64,000 nt of DNA from Streptococcus parapneumoniae (GTDB lineage Bacteria; Bacillota; Bacilli; Lactobacillales; Streptococcaceae): contig NZ_AP026968.1 in the NCBI RefSeq assembly GCF_037076355.1, positions 264,501 to 328,500 on the forward strand, written 5' to 3'. Shown piece by piece: positions 26,965-35,663 of the stretch. Below the pieces are notes generated by a model, which worked only from the letters and a program-made list of their open reading frames with translations, was not told the DNA's origin and ran no database searches. Position 1 is the stretch's first letter, and each line of letters opens with the position of its first letter. Made by a program: the position numbers and the translations under genes.

Positions 26965-28221
26965 ATGGAAAGTTTACTTGTTCTATTATTGATTGCCAAC
27001 CTAGCTGGTCTCTTTCTGATTTGGCAAAGGCAGGATAAGCAGGAAAAACATCTGACCAAGAGCTTGGAGGATCAGGCAGATCACTTGTCAGACCAGTTGG
27101 ATTACCGTTTTGAACAAGCCAGACAAGCCAGTCAGTTGGACCAAAAAGATTTGGAAGTGGCTGTTAGCGACCGTTTGCAAGAAGTGCGAATGGAATTGCA
27201 CCAAGGTCTGACTCAGGTCCGTCAAGAAATGACAGATAATCTCTTGCAAACTAGAGATAAGACTGACCAACGCCTTCAAGCCCTGCAGGAATCCAATGAG
27301 CAACGTTTGGAACAAATGCGCCAGACAGTCGAGGAAAAACTAGAAAAGACCTTACAGACACGCTTGCAGGCTTCCTTTGAGACAGTTTCCAAACAACTGG
27401 AGTCAGTCAATCGTGGCCTTGGAGAAATGCAGACAGTTGCCCGCGATGTCGGCGCCCTCAACAAGGTTCTCTCTGGAACCAAGACGCGAGGGATTCTGGG
27501 AGAATTGCAACTGGGGCAAATCATCGAAGACATCATGACTCCTGCCCAGTATGAACGAGAATATGCAACGGTTGAAAACTCCAGTGAACGAGTGGAGTAC
27601 GCTATCAAGTTACCTGGGCAAGGCGACCAGGAATATGTCTACTTACCAGTTGACTCCAAGTTTCCATTGGAAGATTATTACCGCTTGGAAGAAGCCTATG
27701 AAGCAGGTGACAAGGACGAAATCGAACGCTGTCGTAAGTCACTCTTAGCAAGCGTCAAGCGCTTTGCCAAGGATATCAAGAGCAAGTACATAGCACCGCC
27801 TCGGACGACCAATTTTGGAATCTTGTTTGTTCCGACAGAGGGACTTTACTCAGAAATCGTCCGCAATCCTGTCTTCTTTGATGACTTGAGACGGGAGGAG
27901 CAGATTATTGTCGCAGGGCCAAGTACCCTGTCAGCTCTCCTCAATTCCCTATCAGTTGGATTCAAAACTCTCAATATCCAAAAGAGTGCCGACCATATCA
28001 GTAAGACTCTTGCCAGTGTCAAGACCGAGTTTGGCAAGTTTGGTGGTATTCTGGTCAAGGCACAAAAGCATCTCCAACATGCCTCGGGCAATATTGATGA
28101 ATTATTAAACCGTCGTACCACAGCTATCGAGCGTACGCTCCGTCACATTGAGTTGTCAGAAGGTGAGCCTGCGCTTGATCTACTCCATTTCCAAGAAAAT
28201 GAGGAAGAATATGAAGATTAG
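26965..28221 (+). CDS. rmuC: DNA recombination protein RmuC
   Basis: A 418-residue RmuC protein. An N-terminal membrane helix (residues 3-18) is followed by a long Gln/Glu-rich coiled coil (about 30-150). The conserved RmuC core starts with KTRGILGELQLGQIIEDI and contains LPVDSKFPLEDYYRL. The family limits sequence inversions and is predicted to be nuclease-like. The start at 26965 follows GGACAGGAGGTAGG. The frame from 26923 would start inside thiN without a site. Confidence 0.93.
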   Translation: MESLLVLLLIANLAGLFLIWQRQDKQEKHLTKSLEDQADHLSDQLDYRFEQARQASQLDQKDLEVAVSDRLQEVRMELHQGLTQVRQEMTDNLLQTRDKTDQRLQALQESNEQRLEQMRQTVEEKLEKTLQTRLQASFETVSKQLESVNRGLGEMQTVARDVGALNKVLSGTKTRGILGELQLGQIIEDIMTPAQYEREYATVENSSERVEYAIKLPGQGDQEYVYLPVDSKFPLEDYYRLEEAYEAGDKDEIERCRKSLLASVKRFAKDIKSKYIAPPRTTNFGILFVPTEGLYSEIVRNPVFFDDLRREEQIIVAGPSTLSALLNSLSVGFKTLNIQKSADHISKTLASVKTEFGKFGGILVKAQKHLQHASGNIDELLNRRTTAIERTLRHIELSEGEPALDLLHFQENEEEYED

Positions 28222-29152
28222 TCACATGAAAAAAGATGAGCTATTTGAAGGCTTTTACCTAATCAAATCAGCTGACCTGAGACAAACTCGCGCTGGGAAA
28301 AATTACCTAGCTTTTACCTTCCAAGATGATAGTGGCGAGATTGATGGAAAGCTCTGGGATGCTCAACCTCATAACGTTGAGGCCTTTACTGCAGGTAAGG
28401 TTGTCCACATGAAAGGTCGCCGAGAAGTTTATAACAACACCCCTCAAGTCAATCAAATTACCCTCCGCTTGCCTCAACCTGGCGAACCCAATGATCCAGC
28501 TGATTTTAAGGTCAAGTCACCAGTTGATGTCAAGGAAATCCGTGACTACATGTCGCAAATGATTTTTAAAATTGAAAATCCTATCTGGCAACGGATTGTC
28601 CGAAATCTTTACACCAAGTATGATAAGGAATTCTATTCTTATCCAGCTGCCAAGACCAACCACCATGCCTTTGAAACGGGTTTGGCTTATCATACGGCAA
28701 CCATGGTGCGTTTGGCAGATGCTATTAGCGAAGTCTATCCTCAGCTCAATAAGAGTCTGCTCTATGCTGGGATTATGCTGCATGACTTGGCTAAGGTCAT
28801 CGAGTTGACGGGACCAGACCAGACCGAGTATACAGTGCGAGGTAATCTTCTTGGACATATCGCTCTGATTGATAGTGAAATTACCAAGACAGTTATGGAA
28901 CTCGGCATTGATGATACCAAGGAAGAAGTCGTTTTGCTCCGCCATGTCATCCTCAGTCACCACGGCTTACTTGAGTATGGAAGCCCAGTCCGTCCACGCA
29001 TTATGGAAGCAGAGATTATCCATATGATTGACAATCTGGATGCCAGCATGATGATGATGTCAACAGCTCTGGCTTTGGTGGATAAGGGAGAGATGACCAA
29101 TAAAATCTTCGCTATGGATAATCGTTCCTTCTATAAACCAGATTTAGATTAA
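28211..29152 (+). CDS. yhaM: 3'-5' exoribonuclease YhaM (OB-fold plus HD domain)
   Basis: A 313-residue protein with an N-terminal OB-fold (residues about 15-90) and an HD-superfamily hydrolase domain. The metal-binding motifs are HHAFETGLAYH, LHDLAKVIE and HVILSHHG. Known as cmp-binding factor 1 in pneumococcus, it is a 3'-5' exoribonuclease. I take the ATG at 28211, with GAGGAAG upstream and an 11-nt overlap with rmuC. A further Met five codons later is possible. A terminator follows. Confidence 0.92.
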   Translation: MKISHMKKDELFEGFYLIKSADLRQTRAGKNYLAFTFQDDSGEIDGKLWDAQPHNVEAFTAGKVVHMKGRREVYNNTPQVNQITLRLPQPGEPNDPADFKVKSPVDVKEIRDYMSQMIFKIENPIWQRIVRNLYTKYDKEFYSYPAAKTNHHAFETGLAYHTATMVRLADAISEVYPQLNKSLLYAGIMLHDLAKVIELTGPDQTEYTVRGNLLGHIALIDSEITKTVMELGIDDTKEEVVLLRHVILSHHGLLEYGSPVRPRIMEAEIIHMIDNLDASMMMMSTALALVDKGEMTNKIFAMDNRSFYKPDLD

Positions 29153-29167
29153 TAATTTAAGAAAAAT

Positions 29168-29219
29168 GAGCATTTTTTAGGATAAGAATGTTCGTTTTTT
29201 TATGTGAATATGGTATAAT
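29168..29219 (+). promoter_or_regulatory. yhaM terminator, PurBox-like site and purR promoter
   Basis: GAGCATT and AATGTTC form a hairpin followed by GTTTTTTT (29168-29201). The segment AATGTTCGTTTTT (29187-29199) matches the reverse complement of the PurR operator AWWWCCGAACWWT at 12 of 13 positions. It covers the -35 region of TATAAT at 29214-29219. Confidence 0.5.
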
Positions 29220-29237
29220 AAGTAAAAGACAAAAATG

Positions 29238-29399
29238 AATACTCTTCGAAAATCTCTTCAAACTAGGCTAGCATCGCCTTGTCGTATGTATATATGCAGG
29301 TATATTACAGGAATTGTCAGTTCTATCGACAATCTCAAAACAGTGTTTTGAACCACCAGCGACCAGCTTTCTAGTTTGCTTTTTTGATTTTTTGAATAA
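29238..29399 (+). repeat. diverged BOX element (A-B-C)
   Basis: AATACTCTTCGAAAATCTC opens boxA. The boxB (AATTGTCAGTTCTATCGAC) and boxC (CTTTCTAGTTTGC) parts carry many substitutions compared with other copies, so this is an old insertion. It forms the purR leader. Confidence 0.85.
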
Positions 29400-29419
29400 A
29401 AATGGAATAGGAAATAGAA

Positions 29420-30247
29420 ATGAAATTAAGAAGAAGTGATCGGATGGTTGTCATTTCCAACTATTTGATTAATCATCCTTATAAACTAACTAGTCTCAAT
29501 ACTTTTGCTGAAAAGTATGAATCTGCTAAATCATCCATCTCAGAAGATATCGTGATTATCAAACGCGCCTTTGAGGAAATTGAAATTGGTCACATCCAGA
29601 CAGTAACTGGTGCTGGCGGAGGTGTCATTTTCACACCATCAATCTCAAGCCATGATGCCAAGGAAATGGTTGAAGACTTGCGTGCCAAGTTGTCAGAAAG
29701 TGACCGTATCTTGCCAGGTGGCTATATCTACTTGTCAGATTTGCTTAGCACACCAGCTATCTTGAAAAATATTGGACGCATTATTGCCAAGAGCTTTATG
29801 GACCAAAAAATTGACGCGGTTATGACAGTAGCGACCAAGGGTGTGCCACTTGCAAATGCAGTTGCCAATGTCCTCAATGTTCCTTTTGTTATTGTGCGCC
29901 GTGACTTGAAAATTACCGAAGGTTCAACTGTCAGCGTCAACTATGTTTCAGGTTCAAGTGGTGACCGTATTGAAAAAATGTTCCTTTCAAAACGCAGTCT
30001 CAAGGCAGGAAGCCGTGTCTTGATTGTGGATGACTTCTTGAAAGGTGGCGGAACTGTCAACGGGATGATTAGTCTCTTGCGTGAGTTTGATTCAGAATTG
30101 GCTGGTGTAGCGGTCTTTGCGGACAATGCCCAAGAAGAACGTGAAAAGCAGTTTGATTACAAGTCACTCTTGAAGGTAACCAATATTGATGTCAAGAACC
30201 AAGCCATTGATGTTGAGGTTGGCAATATCTTTGACGAAGATAAATAA
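29420..30247 (+). CDS. purR: purine operon regulator PurR
   Basis: A 275-residue regulator of the Bacillus/Lactococcus PurR type. It has an N-terminal winged helix (residues 1-75) and a phosphoribosyltransferase-like domain with the PRPP loop VLIVDDFLKGGGT near residue 206. PRPP modulates its binding to PurBoxes of purine genes. A PurBox-like sequence lies over its own -35 region. The transcript leader contains a BOX element. Confidence 0.95.
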   Translation: MKLRRSDRMVVISNYLINHPYKLTSLNTFAEKYESAKSSISEDIVIIKRAFEEIEIGHIQTVTGAGGGVIFTPSISSHDAKEMVEDLRAKLSESDRILPGGYIYLSDLLSTPAILKNIGRIIAKSFMDQKIDAVMTVATKGVPLANAVANVLNVPFVIVRRDLKITEGSTVSVNYVSGSSGDRIEKMFLSKRSLKAGSRVLIVDDFLKGGGTVNGMISLLREFDSELAGVAVFADNAQEEREKQFDYKSLLKVTNIDVKNQAIDVEVGNIFDEDK

Positions 30248-30258
30248 GAGATAGAACT

Positions 30259-30290
30259 AAAGGTTGGAACGATTGTCCCAGCCTTTCTTT
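30259..30290 (+). terminator. probable terminator after purR
   Basis: AAAGGTTGG and CCAGCCTTT form a 9-bp stem with one G-T pair, followed by a weak CTTTG tail. Confidence 0.6.
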
Positions 30291-30313
30291 GCAAATAGAA
30301 TAGAAGGAAACTT

Positions 30314-31564
30314 ATGAAAACACCATTTATCAATAAAGAAGAGTTAGAAGCGATTGTTGCCGAGTTCCCGACTCCCTTTCACTTGTATGATGAGAAGGGA
30401 ATTCGTGAGAAGGCAAGAGCTGTTAACCAAGCCTTTTCGTGGAATAAGGGCTTTAAGGAATATTTTGCGGTTAAGGCTACTCCAACACCAGCTATTTTGA
30501 AAATTCTCCAAGAGGAAGGCTGTGGTGTGGACTGCTCTAGTTACGTAGAGCTTTTGATGAGCCATAAACTGAATTTCCCTGGTTCTGAGATTATGTTCTC
30601 TTCCAACAACACGCCAGACAAGGAATACGCCTATGCGCGTGAATTGGGTGCGACCATTAACTTGGATGCCTTTGAAGATATTGAACATCTGGAGAGAGCA
30701 GCAGGCATTCCAAAAATCATCTCATGTCGTTACAATCCTGGAGGCGTTTTTGAACTGGGGACAGACATTATGGACAATCCTGGAGAAGCCAAGTTTGGCA
30801 TGACCAAGGACCAGCTCTTTGAAGCTTTTGCTATCTTGAAGGAAAAAGGAGCTAAGACCTTTGGGATTCACTCCTTCCTAGCGTCTAATACTGTGACCCA
30901 TCTCTATTATCCAGAGTTGGCGCGTCAGCTTTTTGAATTGGCTGTTGAAATCAAGGAAAAGTTGGGCATTTCGCTAGACTTTATCAATCTTTCTGGCGGT
31001 ATTGGTGTCAATTATCGTCCTGATCAGGAGCCAAATGATATTGCCTTGATTGGTGAGGGGGTTCGTAAGGTTTATGAAGAAGTTCTTACGCCAGCAGGTC
31101 TTGGTCAGGTTAAGATTTTCACCGAATTGGGTCGTTTTATGCTAGCCCCTCACGGTGCTTTGGTTACAAGAGTGACTCATAAGAAAGAAACCTACCGTAC
31201 TTATCTGGGTGTGGATGCATCAGCAGTCAACCTCATGCGTCCAGCTATGTATGGAGCTTATCATCACATTACTAACGTGACCCATCCAGATGGACCAGCT
31301 GAAGTGGTAGATGTGGTCGGCTCACTCTGCGAAAACAATGATAAATTTGCAGTGAATCGCGAACTGCCTCATACAGAAATCGGTGATTTGCTGGTCATTC
31401 ATGATACAGGTGCCCACGGATTTTCAATGGGCTACCAGTACAACGCCAAACTTCGTTCTGCGGAAATCCTCTATACCGAAGAAGGTAAAGCCCGTCAAAT
31501 CCGCCGAGCAGAGTGCCCTGAGGACTATTTTGCAACCTTGTATGGTTTTGATTTTGAAGAATAA
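30314..31564 (+). CDS. lysA: diaminopimelate decarboxylase
   Basis: A 416-residue PLP enzyme of the alanine-racemase fold. The PLP lysine is Lys54 in YFAVKATPTP. Other motifs are HSFLASNT, LSGGIGVNY (glycine loop), ELGRFMLAPHG, GSLCENNDKF with the catalytic Cys, and GAHGFSMGYQYN. It decarboxylates meso-diaminopimelate to lysine, used in proteins and in streptococcal peptidoglycan cross-bridges. Carboxynorspermidine decarboxylase is a related alternative, but the CENNDKF and GAHGFSM motifs favour LysA. Confidence 0.9.
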   Translation: MKTPFINKEELEAIVAEFPTPFHLYDEKGIREKARAVNQAFSWNKGFKEYFAVKATPTPAILKILQEEGCGVDCSSYVELLMSHKLNFPGSEIMFSSNNTPDKEYAYARELGATINLDAFEDIEHLERAAGIPKIISCRYNPGGVFELGTDIMDNPGEAKFGMTKDQLFEAFAILKEKGAKTFGIHSFLASNTVTHLYYPELARQLFELAVEIKEKLGISLDFINLSGGIGVNYRPDQEPNDIALIGEGVRKVYEEVLTPAGLGQVKIFTELGRFMLAPHGALVTRVTHKKETYRTYLGVDASAVNLMRPAMYGAYHHITNVTHPDGPAEVVDVVGSLCENNDKFAVNRELPHTEIGDLLVIHDTGAHGFSMGYQYNAKLRSAEILYTEEGKARQIRRAECPEDYFATLYGFDFEE

Positions 31565-31649
31565 AATGAGAAGTAATTGAAAATGAAATTGAAAAACAGA
31601 TTGCTTTCTAAAAAATAGGCAAAAATCTTGTTTTTCCTTCAAGTCATGA

Positions 31650-31677
31650 TATAATAAAACTATAAAACGTTTTCAAG
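31650..31677 (+). promoter_or_regulatory. pflA promoter with cre-like CcpA site
   Basis: TATAAT at 31650-31655 is followed by ATAAAACGTTTTCAAG (31662-31677), which resembles the CcpA operator with its central CG palindrome AAAACGTTTT. It overlaps the predicted transcription start. Confidence 0.6.
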
Positions 31678-31689
31678 GAAGGTAACGAT

Positions 31690-32484
31690 ATGTCTGAAGA
31701 AACAATTGATTATGGACAAGTGACAGGAATGGTGCATTCGACAGAAAGCTTTGGGTCAGTAGATGGGCCTGGTATTCGCTTTATTGTCTTTTTGCAGGGC
31801 TGTCACATGCGTTGCCAGTATTGCCACAACCCAGACACTTGGGCTATGGAGTCCAATAAGTCACGTGAACGGACGGTAGATGATGTCTTGACAGAGGCCT
31901 TGCGCTACCGCGGTTTCTGGGGAAATAAGGGTGGGATTACAGTCAGTGGAGGAGAAGCCCTCTTGCAGATTGATTTCCTGATTGCCCTATTCACTAAGGC
32001 TAAGGAACAAGGAATCCACTGTACCTTGGATACCTGTGCGTTGCCTTTCCGTAATAAACCACGTTACCTTGAGAAGTTTGACAAACTCATGGCTGTCACT
32101 GACTTGGTTCTTTTGGATATCAAGGAAATCAACGAAGAACAGCACAAGATTGTTACTAGCCAAACCAATAAAAACATCCTGGCCTGTGCCCAGTATCTAT
32201 CAGATATTGGAAAACCTGTCTGGATTCGCCACGTGCTAGTTCCAGGCTTGACAGACAGAGATGATGACTTGATTGAACTTGGGAAGTTTGTCAAGACCCT
32301 TAAAAATGTTGATAAGTTTGAAATTCTGCCTTATCACACCATGGGAGAATTCAAATGGCGTGAATTGGGAATTCCATATTCACTCGAAGGGGTTAAACCA
32401 CCAACAGCAGATCGCGTCAAGAACGCTAAACAACTCATGGATACCGAAAGTTACCAAGACTATATGAAACGTGTACATGGATAA
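31690..32484 (+). CDS. pflA: pyruvate formate-lyase activating enzyme
   Basis: A 264-residue radical-SAM enzyme. The 4Fe-4S cluster cysteines are Cys38, Cys42 and Cys45 in CHMRCQYC, and TVSGGEALLQ follows. It installs the glycyl radical on pyruvate formate-lyase for mixed-acid fermentation. A cre-like site at its promoter fits carbon control by CcpA. It is monocistronic with a terminator, and the lyase gene is not in this window. Confidence 0.95.
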   Translation: MSEETIDYGQVTGMVHSTESFGSVDGPGIRFIVFLQGCHMRCQYCHNPDTWAMESNKSRERTVDDVLTEALRYRGFWGNKGGITVSGGEALLQIDFLIALFTKAKEQGIHCTLDTCALPFRNKPRYLEKFDKLMAVTDLVLLDIKEINEEQHKIVTSQTNKNILACAQYLSDIGKPVWIRHVLVPGLTDRDDDLIELGKFVKTLKNVDKFEILPYHTMGEFKWRELGIPYSLEGVKPPTADRVKNAKQLMDTESYQDYMKRVHG

Positions 32485-32486
32485 AA

Positions 32487-32516
32487 AGAAGCCTGATGGA
32501 AACATCGGGCTTTTGA
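32487..32516 (+). terminator. intrinsic terminator after pflA
   Basis: AAGCCTGATG and CATCGGGCTT form a stem around GAAA, followed by TTGA. It abuts a BOX element. Confidence 0.8.
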
Positions 32517-32711
32517 TACTCAATGAAAATCAAAGAGCAAACTAGGAAGCTAGCCGCAGGTTGCTCAAAGCACTGCTTTGAGGTTGTAGATAGAACTGAC
32601 GAAGTTAGCTCAAAACACTGTTTTGAGGTTGTGAATAGAACTGACGAAGTCAGTAACCATACGTACGGCAAGGCGAAGCTGACGTGGTTTGAAGAGATTT
32701 TCGAAGAGTAT
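32517..32711 (-). repeat. BOX element (C-B-B-A as read on +)
   Basis: It starts ATACTCAATGAAAATC, has two boxB units and ends with boxA (GGCAAGGCGAAGCTGACGTG then TTTTCGAAGAGTAT). It lies between the convergent pflA and yidC genes. Confidence 0.93.
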
Positions 32712-32719
32712 GACTTGCA

Positions 32720-32754
32720 AAAAAGACTTAGCAAATCAGCTAAGCCTTTTTCTT
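32720..32754 (-). terminator. intrinsic terminator after yidC
   Basis: On the minus strand, AAGGCTTAGC and GCTAAGTCTTTTTT form a stem around TGATTT. Confidence 0.85.
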
Positions 32755-32755
32755 C

Positions 32756-33682
32756 TTATCTCGAACGTTGTTTTCCAGCGTTGCGATTTTTGTGTTTTTT
32801 CTTGCTTGTGATAGCAGTTGGTTGTTCAGGGGTAACGTCTTTTCGTCCACTTGGTTTAGAGAAAGCACTTGCTTTTGGTGGATTCTTGGCCAGTTCTTCA
32901 CGGACTTTTTTGCGAAGTTTTGGACGAACGATATAGTTGACGATAAACTGTTGGAGAATCATCATGAAGCCACCAACAACCCAATAAAGTGTGACACTAG
33001 CTGGTGAGATGAGGGAGAAGCCGGCAATCATGACTGGGCTCACGTAAGCCATTTTCTTGATTTGATCTCTTTGCGTTTCATCCTCTACTCCGTGAAGTGA
33101 AAGGAGTGATTGAAGATAGTAAAGGACACCAGCGCAGGCAGCCAAAATCATACTTGGAGAGCCTAGAGGAATGCCTAGGTAGCTTGCTTGAGCAACACCT
33201 TCAGTATGTTGGGCAGTAAAGTAGATAGCAGAGAAGAAAGGCATTTGAAGGAGGAGAGGGAAACATCCTACACCACCAAACATACTGATGCCATGCTCTT
33301 TTTGAGCAGCAAAGAGAGCTTGTTGGGCTTCGAGTTTTTCTTCTTGAGTAGTCGCTTCCTTGAGACGAGTTTGGTGTGGCTCAAGGACATGCTTGAGGGC
33401 GTTCATCTTTTCAGAGTGAAGCGTTGCCTTCCATGATTGGTAGATACCAAGTGGCAAGATAATCAAGCGCACGATAATGGTTACGATAATGATAGCGACA
33501 CCAAAGCCTAGAGCTTTATCATTGGCGAAGTACTTGATAGCTTCAGCCATAGGCGCTCCGAAAGTATTCCAAATGACTCCTGTTGGCTGGCCTGTGGATT
33601 TATCAACATTGACACAGCCAGTCAAGACAAGCAACATAGCCACTCCCATAGCTGAGAGTGCAAAACGTTTAATAGATTTCAC
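32756..33682 (-). CDS. yidC: membrane protein insertase YidC (SpoIIIJ/Oxa1 family, lipoprotein type)
   Basis: A 308-residue insertase. A lipoprotein signal puts Cys23 in VLTGC. About five membrane helices and the Oxa1 core follow (IIVRLIILPLG, GGVGCFPLLLQMPFFSAIY, ASVTLYWVVGGFM). The C-terminus is basic (KKKHKNRNAGKQRSR), typical for ribosome contact. It begins with GTG at 33682 behind AAGGAATAAAAACA. The -10 TATAAT is at plus bases 33705-33710. It lies downstream of the acylphosphatase gene on the same strand. Confidence 0.95.
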   Translation of the reverse strand: MKSIKRFALSAMGVAMLLVLTGCVNVDKSTGQPTGVIWNTFGAPMAEAIKYFANDKALGFGVAIIIVTIIVRLIILPLGIYQSWKATLHSEKMNALKHVLEPHQTRLKEATTQEEKLEAQQALFAAQKEHGISMFGGVGCFPLLLQMPFFSAIYFTAQHTEGVAQASYLGIPLGSPSMILAACAGVLYYLQSLLSLHGVEDETQRDQIKKMAYVSPVMIAGFSLISPASVTLYWVVGGFMMILQQFIVNYIVRPKLRKKVREELAKNPPKASAFSKPSGRKDVTPEQPTAITSKKKHKNRNAGKQRSR

Positions 33683-33759
33683 TGTTTTTATTCCTTCTTT
33701 AAAAATTATACCTTTCTATTCTACTGTTTTTTTACAAAATATACAATAGTTCTAGAGAC

Positions 33760-34038
33760 CTAATTTGCGATTTTAAAGTCAGAGTAGGGAGGAAAGTTGC
33801 TCAGTTTGACATCTAAGTAGCTGACTTTTGAAAAAGGTGTGGGTCCTTTGCGGATTTCTTGGATAAATTTTGCCATGATAGCAGATGAGTCTGCTTGGGC
33901 TAAGATTTCCACTGTGCCATTGTCGTTATTCCACACTCGACCTGTGATGCCACCAATTTCAAGCGCCAGGCTGTAAACACCCCAACGAAAGCCGACTCCT
34001 TGCACCCTACCTTGGGCAATCATTCTAACCTTTTGCAT
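33760..34038 (-). CDS. acyP: acylphosphatase
   Basis: A 92-residue acylphosphatase, hydrolysing carboxyl-phosphate bonds. The phosphate-binding loop GRVQGVGFRW is near residues 10-19, and the catalytic Asn lies in GRVWNNDNGTVEI. AAAGGGG precedes the ATG. It is divergent from the RNA methyltransferase gene and shares the promoter zone at 34060-34066. Adjacency to yidC is conserved in streptococci. Confidence 0.93.
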   Translation of the reverse strand: MQKVRMIAQGRVQGVGFRWGVYSLALEIGGITGRVWNNDNGTVEILAQADSSAIMAKFIQEIRKGPTPFSKVSYLDVKLSNFPPYSDFKIAN

Positions 34039-34059
34039 ACCAAACCCCTTTGATTGTGT

Positions 34060-34066
34060 TATAATA
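34060..34066. promoter_or_regulatory. back-to-back -10 elements (acyP / RNA methyltransferase)
   Basis: The plus strand reads TATAAT at 34060-34065 and the minus strand reads TATTAT over 34066-34061. Both divergent genes appear to use almost the same six bases. Confidence 0.5.
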
Positions 34067-34071
34067 TTTCT

Positions 34072-34812
34072 ATGACTATTATAACCTCAAAAGCCAATTC
34101 TGTGGTAAAAAATGCCAAGAAATTACACCAAAAAAAATACCGCAAGTCTTCCTATTTGATTGAAGGCTGGCACTTGTTTGAAGAAGCTGTTCAAGCTGGA
34201 GTGACGATTGAGAAAATCTTTGCCCTAGAAAATTACCGAGATCAGTTAGTTGCTTTTCCGCAAACTGTCTGGGTTTCAGAGGATATTTTGCTAGATTTGG
34301 CAGATTCTCAGACTCCTCAGGGAATTGTTGCGGTGGTTCAAAAAGAAGAAGTAGTACAAGCTGATTTGAGTCAGGGCAAGTTCTTGTTTTTGGAAGATGT
34401 GCAAGATCCTGGTAATGTGGGAACGATCATTCGGACTGCGGATGCAGCAGGCTATACAGGAGTGATTGTTTCAGAAAAGTCGGCAGACATCTACAGTCTC
34501 AAGACTCTACGTTCCATGCAAGGCAGTCATTTTCATCTGCCTATTTACCGGATGTCTAGTCAAGCGCTTCTCGAGGAAGCTAAAAAGGCAGCTATCCCAG
34601 TGCTAGCAACAACCCTATCTAAAGATTCTGTTGATTACAGAGAACTGCCTCCTATAGAAAATTTTGTACTAGTCATGGGAAATGAGGGTCAAGGAATTAG
34701 TCCCCTTATGGCTGAAAGTGCAGACCAGTTGGTCCATATTAGCATGAAGGGGCAGGCGGAGAGTTTGAATGTTGCCATTGCAGCTGGTATTTTGATTTTC
34801 CATTTAAGCTAA
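34072..34812 (+). CDS. TrmH/SpoU-family RNA 2'-O-methyltransferase
   Basis: A 246-residue SPOUT methyltransferase. The N-terminal substrate-binding domain contains KYRKSSYLIEGWHLFEEAV. The catalytic knot has DVQDPGNVGTIIRTADAAG, VMGNEGQGIS and SLNVAIAAGILIF. The target RNA (23S rRNA or tRNA) cannot be told. I chose the ATG at 34072. It lies 7 nt after TATAAT and has no ribosome site, so the mRNA is probably leaderless. Confidence 0.92.
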   Translation: MTIITSKANSVVKNAKKLHQKKYRKSSYLIEGWHLFEEAVQAGVTIEKIFALENYRDQLVAFPQTVWVSEDILLDLADSQTPQGIVAVVQKEEVVQADLSQGKFLFLEDVQDPGNVGTIIRTADAAGYTGVIVSEKSADIYSLKTLRSMQGSHFHLPIYRMSSQALLEEAKKAAIPVLATTLSKDSVDYRELPPIENFVLVMGNEGQGISPLMAESADQLVHISMKGQAESLNVAIAAGILIFHLS

Positions 34813-34867
34813 TTTTAACTTTTTTTGTTATAATCAAGGAAAGATGTTCATAGAAAAGGAGAAAAGG

Positions 34868-35551
34868 ATGAATCACACTATTATACATGACCGTGCAGGT
34901 CTCAATCAATTTTACGCTAAGGTTTATGCCTTTGTTGGTCTAGGAATCGGACTATCTGCTTTGGTATCAGGCCTTATGTTGACGGTCTTTCAGTCTCAGT
35001 TGGTTTACTTTTTGATGCAGGGGCGTCTCTGGTTGACCATTGCTACTTTTGCGGAGTTGGCCTTGGTTTTCGTTGCCAGTAGCATGGCTTCAAGGAATAG
35101 TCCAGCTGCTCTTCCAGTATTTTTACTTTACTCTGTTTTAAACGGTTTTACACTCAGTTTTGTGGTGGCCTTCTATACTCCGGGTACAGTTTTATCTGCC
35201 TTTGTATCGAGCGCCCTTCTCTTCTTTGTCATGGCGGCAGTTGGTATCTTCACCAAGAAAGATTTGAGTGGCCTTGGTCGAGCGATGATGGCGGCTCTCA
35301 TTGGTTTACTGATTGCTATGGTAGTCAATATTTTCTTGGCTAGTGGCTTCTTTGATTATATGATTAGCGTAGCCATGGTTTTGGTTTTCTCAGGGTTGAT
35401 TGCTTGGGATAACCAAAAGATTCGCCTTGCTTATGAGCAATCACAAGGTCGTGTAGCGACAGGTTGGGTTGTGTCAATGGCTCTCAGTATCTATCTTGAT
35501 TTTATCAATCTCTTCCTAAGTATTTTACGTATCTTCGGTCGTAATGACTAG
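34868..35551 (+). CDS. Bax inhibitor-1 / YccA family membrane protein
   Basis: A 227-residue protein with about seven membrane helices in the BI-1/YccA pattern (VYAFVGLGIGLSALVSG at the start, IYLDFINLFLSILRIFG at the end). Bacterial members are linked to calcium leak and FtsH control; the streptococcal role is unclear. The start at 34868 follows AAAAGGAGAAAAGG. TATAAT at 34829-34834 is a likely -10. A terminator follows. Confidence 0.9.
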   Translation: MNHTIIHDRAGLNQFYAKVYAFVGLGIGLSALVSGLMLTVFQSQLVYFLMQGRLWLTIATFAELALVFVASSMASRNSPAALPVFLLYSVLNGFTLSFVVAFYTPGTVLSAFVSSALLFFVMAAVGIFTKKDLSGLGRAMMAALIGLLIAMVVNIFLASGFFDYMISVAMVLVFSGLIAWDNQKIRLAYEQSQGRVATGWVVSMALSIYLDFINLFLSILRIFGRND

Positions 35552-35562
35552 AAGGTCCCTAA

Positions 35563-35594
35563 CATCAGTGTTCGAAGGAGCACTGATTTTTTTC
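35563..35594 (+). terminator. intrinsic terminator
   Basis: ATCAGTG and CACTGAT form a stem around TTCGAAGGAG, followed by TTTTTT. Confidence 0.88.
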
Positions 35595-35663
35595 GTATTT
35601 GCTCTTTCCTTTTCTTGAAAATAGGTGTATAATGTTTTTAATTAATTTTTTGAGGAGTAGTTT

